From the NCBI GenBank assembly GCA_019637635.1, contig JAHBVI010000010.1, forward strand, positions 27,259 to 91,258: a stretch of DNA of 64,000 bases, read 5' to 3'. Source of the DNA: Anaerolineae bacterium. GTDB taxonomy: Bacteria; Chloroflexota; Anaerolineae; Promineifilales; Promineifilaceae. Shown here in pieces: positions 63,254-64,000 of this stretch (positions within the stretch are counted from its first letter, which is position 1; every line of letters starts with the position of its first letter). The notes under the pieces are model-generated. The model saw nothing but the letters and a program-made list of their open reading frames with translations. It was not told the origin of the DNA and made no database searches. The position numbers were made by a program, and so were the translations under genes.

Positions 63254-64000
63254 ATGAAAGCTGACAGCCTCAAGATAAATAAGGTATTTAGCGCCGGTGG
63301 CGATATCCATTATGTGTTACCGCACTTCCAGCGAGAATATGCATGGGAAAAAGAGAACTGGCAAACCCTGCTCAAAGACATCTTTGGGATCTACGACGTG
63401 TATGATGACAAGACCCCGCCCGAACATTTCATGGGAGCGTTGGTAGTGATCAATGATGGCACACGTAATGGTACAGTACCAGCCTTTCGTCTTGTAGATG
63501 GGCAACAGCGACTAACGACAATTTCTTTGTTCCTGTACGCTCTTGGCCAGTTGGTTCAAGAAAGTGATCCTCGACTTTATAAACGTATTCAACGAGTTTT
63601 GGTCAATGAAGATGAACTGGATCTGTTGTATTACAAGCTACTGCCGACAAAGAAATACGGCGATCAGGACAGTTATTTAGCTATCCTAAAAAATCAACCG
63701 GTCCCAGCGAATGTGGATTCCAAAATTCCCCTAGCCTTTGCCTATTTTCACAAGGAACTGAGTAGTCGTTACCAACAGGGACAATTTGATCCTAACCAAC
63801 TTTTCGTTGTAGTAATGAATTGTTTGCAAGTGGTTTTTATTGATCTGAATCAGAATGAACGGCCGTATGAAATCTTTGAGAGTCTGAATTACAAAGGCAA
63901 AACACTGACTCAGGCCGACCTGGTGCGCAACTACATCGCCATGAAATTACCAGAGAAGCATCAGACTGGTGTTTTCGAGTTGTATTGGTCACCCATAGAA
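63254..64000 (+). CDS. DUF262-family protein (GmrSD-type, 3' end outside window)
   Basis: The first 249 residues of a DUF262 protein. Signatures present: VLPHFQREYAWEKENW near residue 20, RLVDGQQRLTTISLFLYAL near 80, and FESLNYKGKTLTQADLVRN near 210. DUF262 (ParB-fold) forms the NTPase/regulatory half of GmrSD-like modification-dependent restriction proteins; a DUF1524 HNH nuclease half would be expected beyond the window. AAGGAG stands five bases before the ATG. Composition is less GC-rich than its neighbours. It is downstream of the DUF433/DUF5615 TA pair. Confidence 0.85.
   Translation, partial: MKADSLKINKVFSAGGDIHYVLPHFQREYAWEKENWQTLLKDIFGIYDVYDDKTPPEHFMGALVVINDGTRNGTVPAFRLVDGQQRLTTISLFLYALGQLVQESDPRLYKRIQRVLVNEDELDLLYYKLLPTKKYGDQDSYLAILKNQPVPANVDSKIPLAFAYFHKELSSRYQQGQFDPNQLFVVVMNCLQVVFIDLNQNERPYEIFESLNYKGKTLTQADLVRNYIAMKLPEKHQTGVFELYWSPIE

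Overview
The window is one contiguous piece of a GC-rich bacterial chromosome. Several features suggest a Chloroflexota (Anaerolineae-like) genome: a giant multi-GAF histidine kinase, a GatCAB amidotransferase with dispersed genes, a YSHPxVY-type (A2) caa3 oxidase whose subunit II is fused to cytochrome c, a DUF4058 relic, and many small toxin-antitoxin pairs. This assignment is inferred from gene content; no 16S or marker search was possible. I found no rRNA, tRNA or CRISPR array.

Layout. 1-7.8 kb: a signalling cluster with a multi-GAF kinase (5' cut by the window edge), a degenerate receiver, a receiver fused to an effector-associated-type adaptor domain, and a receiver + kinase-like domain + OmpR winged helix. 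7.9-11.5 kb: an SPFH protein, a 34-residue membrane peptide, a small zinc protein, an ABC-2-type transporter pair and a broken DUF4058 gene. 11.5-21 kb, minus strand: a membrane EEP phosphatase, a Ca2+-type P-ATPase, two sulfate-activation genes (cysC, and a sat-cysC fusion with a possible leader attenuator) and a zinc-ribbon membrane protein. 21.2-28.2 kb, plus strand: a trypsin-like protease and two ABC exporter half-transporters with Fic and FAD-oxidoreductase genes between them. 28.2-45.7 kb, minus strand: HAD phosphatase, gatB, a TumE/TumA-like TA pair, an adaptor-domain membrane protein, a HigA remnant, a PIN TA pair, an aminotransferase, an OLD-like ATPase, a sugar nucleotidyltransferase, gatA, an NTF2-like protein, an MBL hydrolase, gatC, def, a GAF/PAS adenylate cyclase and a transglutaminase. 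45.9-54 kb, minus strand: the cytochrome c oxidase and assembly cluster, with an ECF sigma gene upstream. 54-64 kb: polysaccharide deacetylase, SDR, MntA/HepT pair, a MacAB-like efflux operon, a DUF433/DUF5615 TA pair and the start of a DUF262 (GmrSD-type) gene.

Genes work together in several blocks: sulfate activation to PAPS; Glu/Asp-tRNA amidation (gatB, gatA and gatC on one strand but about 11 kb apart); aerobic respiration (subunits I-IV with CtaG and SURF1); and an accessory layer of TA modules, Fic, an OLD-like ATPase and DUF262.

Two genome-scale signals stand out. The palindromic octamer ACGGCCGT recurs far more often than base composition predicts, inside genes in several reading frames and between genes. 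The intergenic spaces carry many small hairpins built from short tandem units (GAGATTGG, GTAATCCG, GTGACGT, GTTGGTGGCTGG, CTGACAGGTTT, TGCCAGGCACAGGGC and others). In at least ten genes the repeat tract supplies the stop codon, sometimes with the last few codons. The best candidate for an undescribed protein system is the kinase / degenerate receiver / receiver-adaptor / receiver-kinase-like cluster at the left end.
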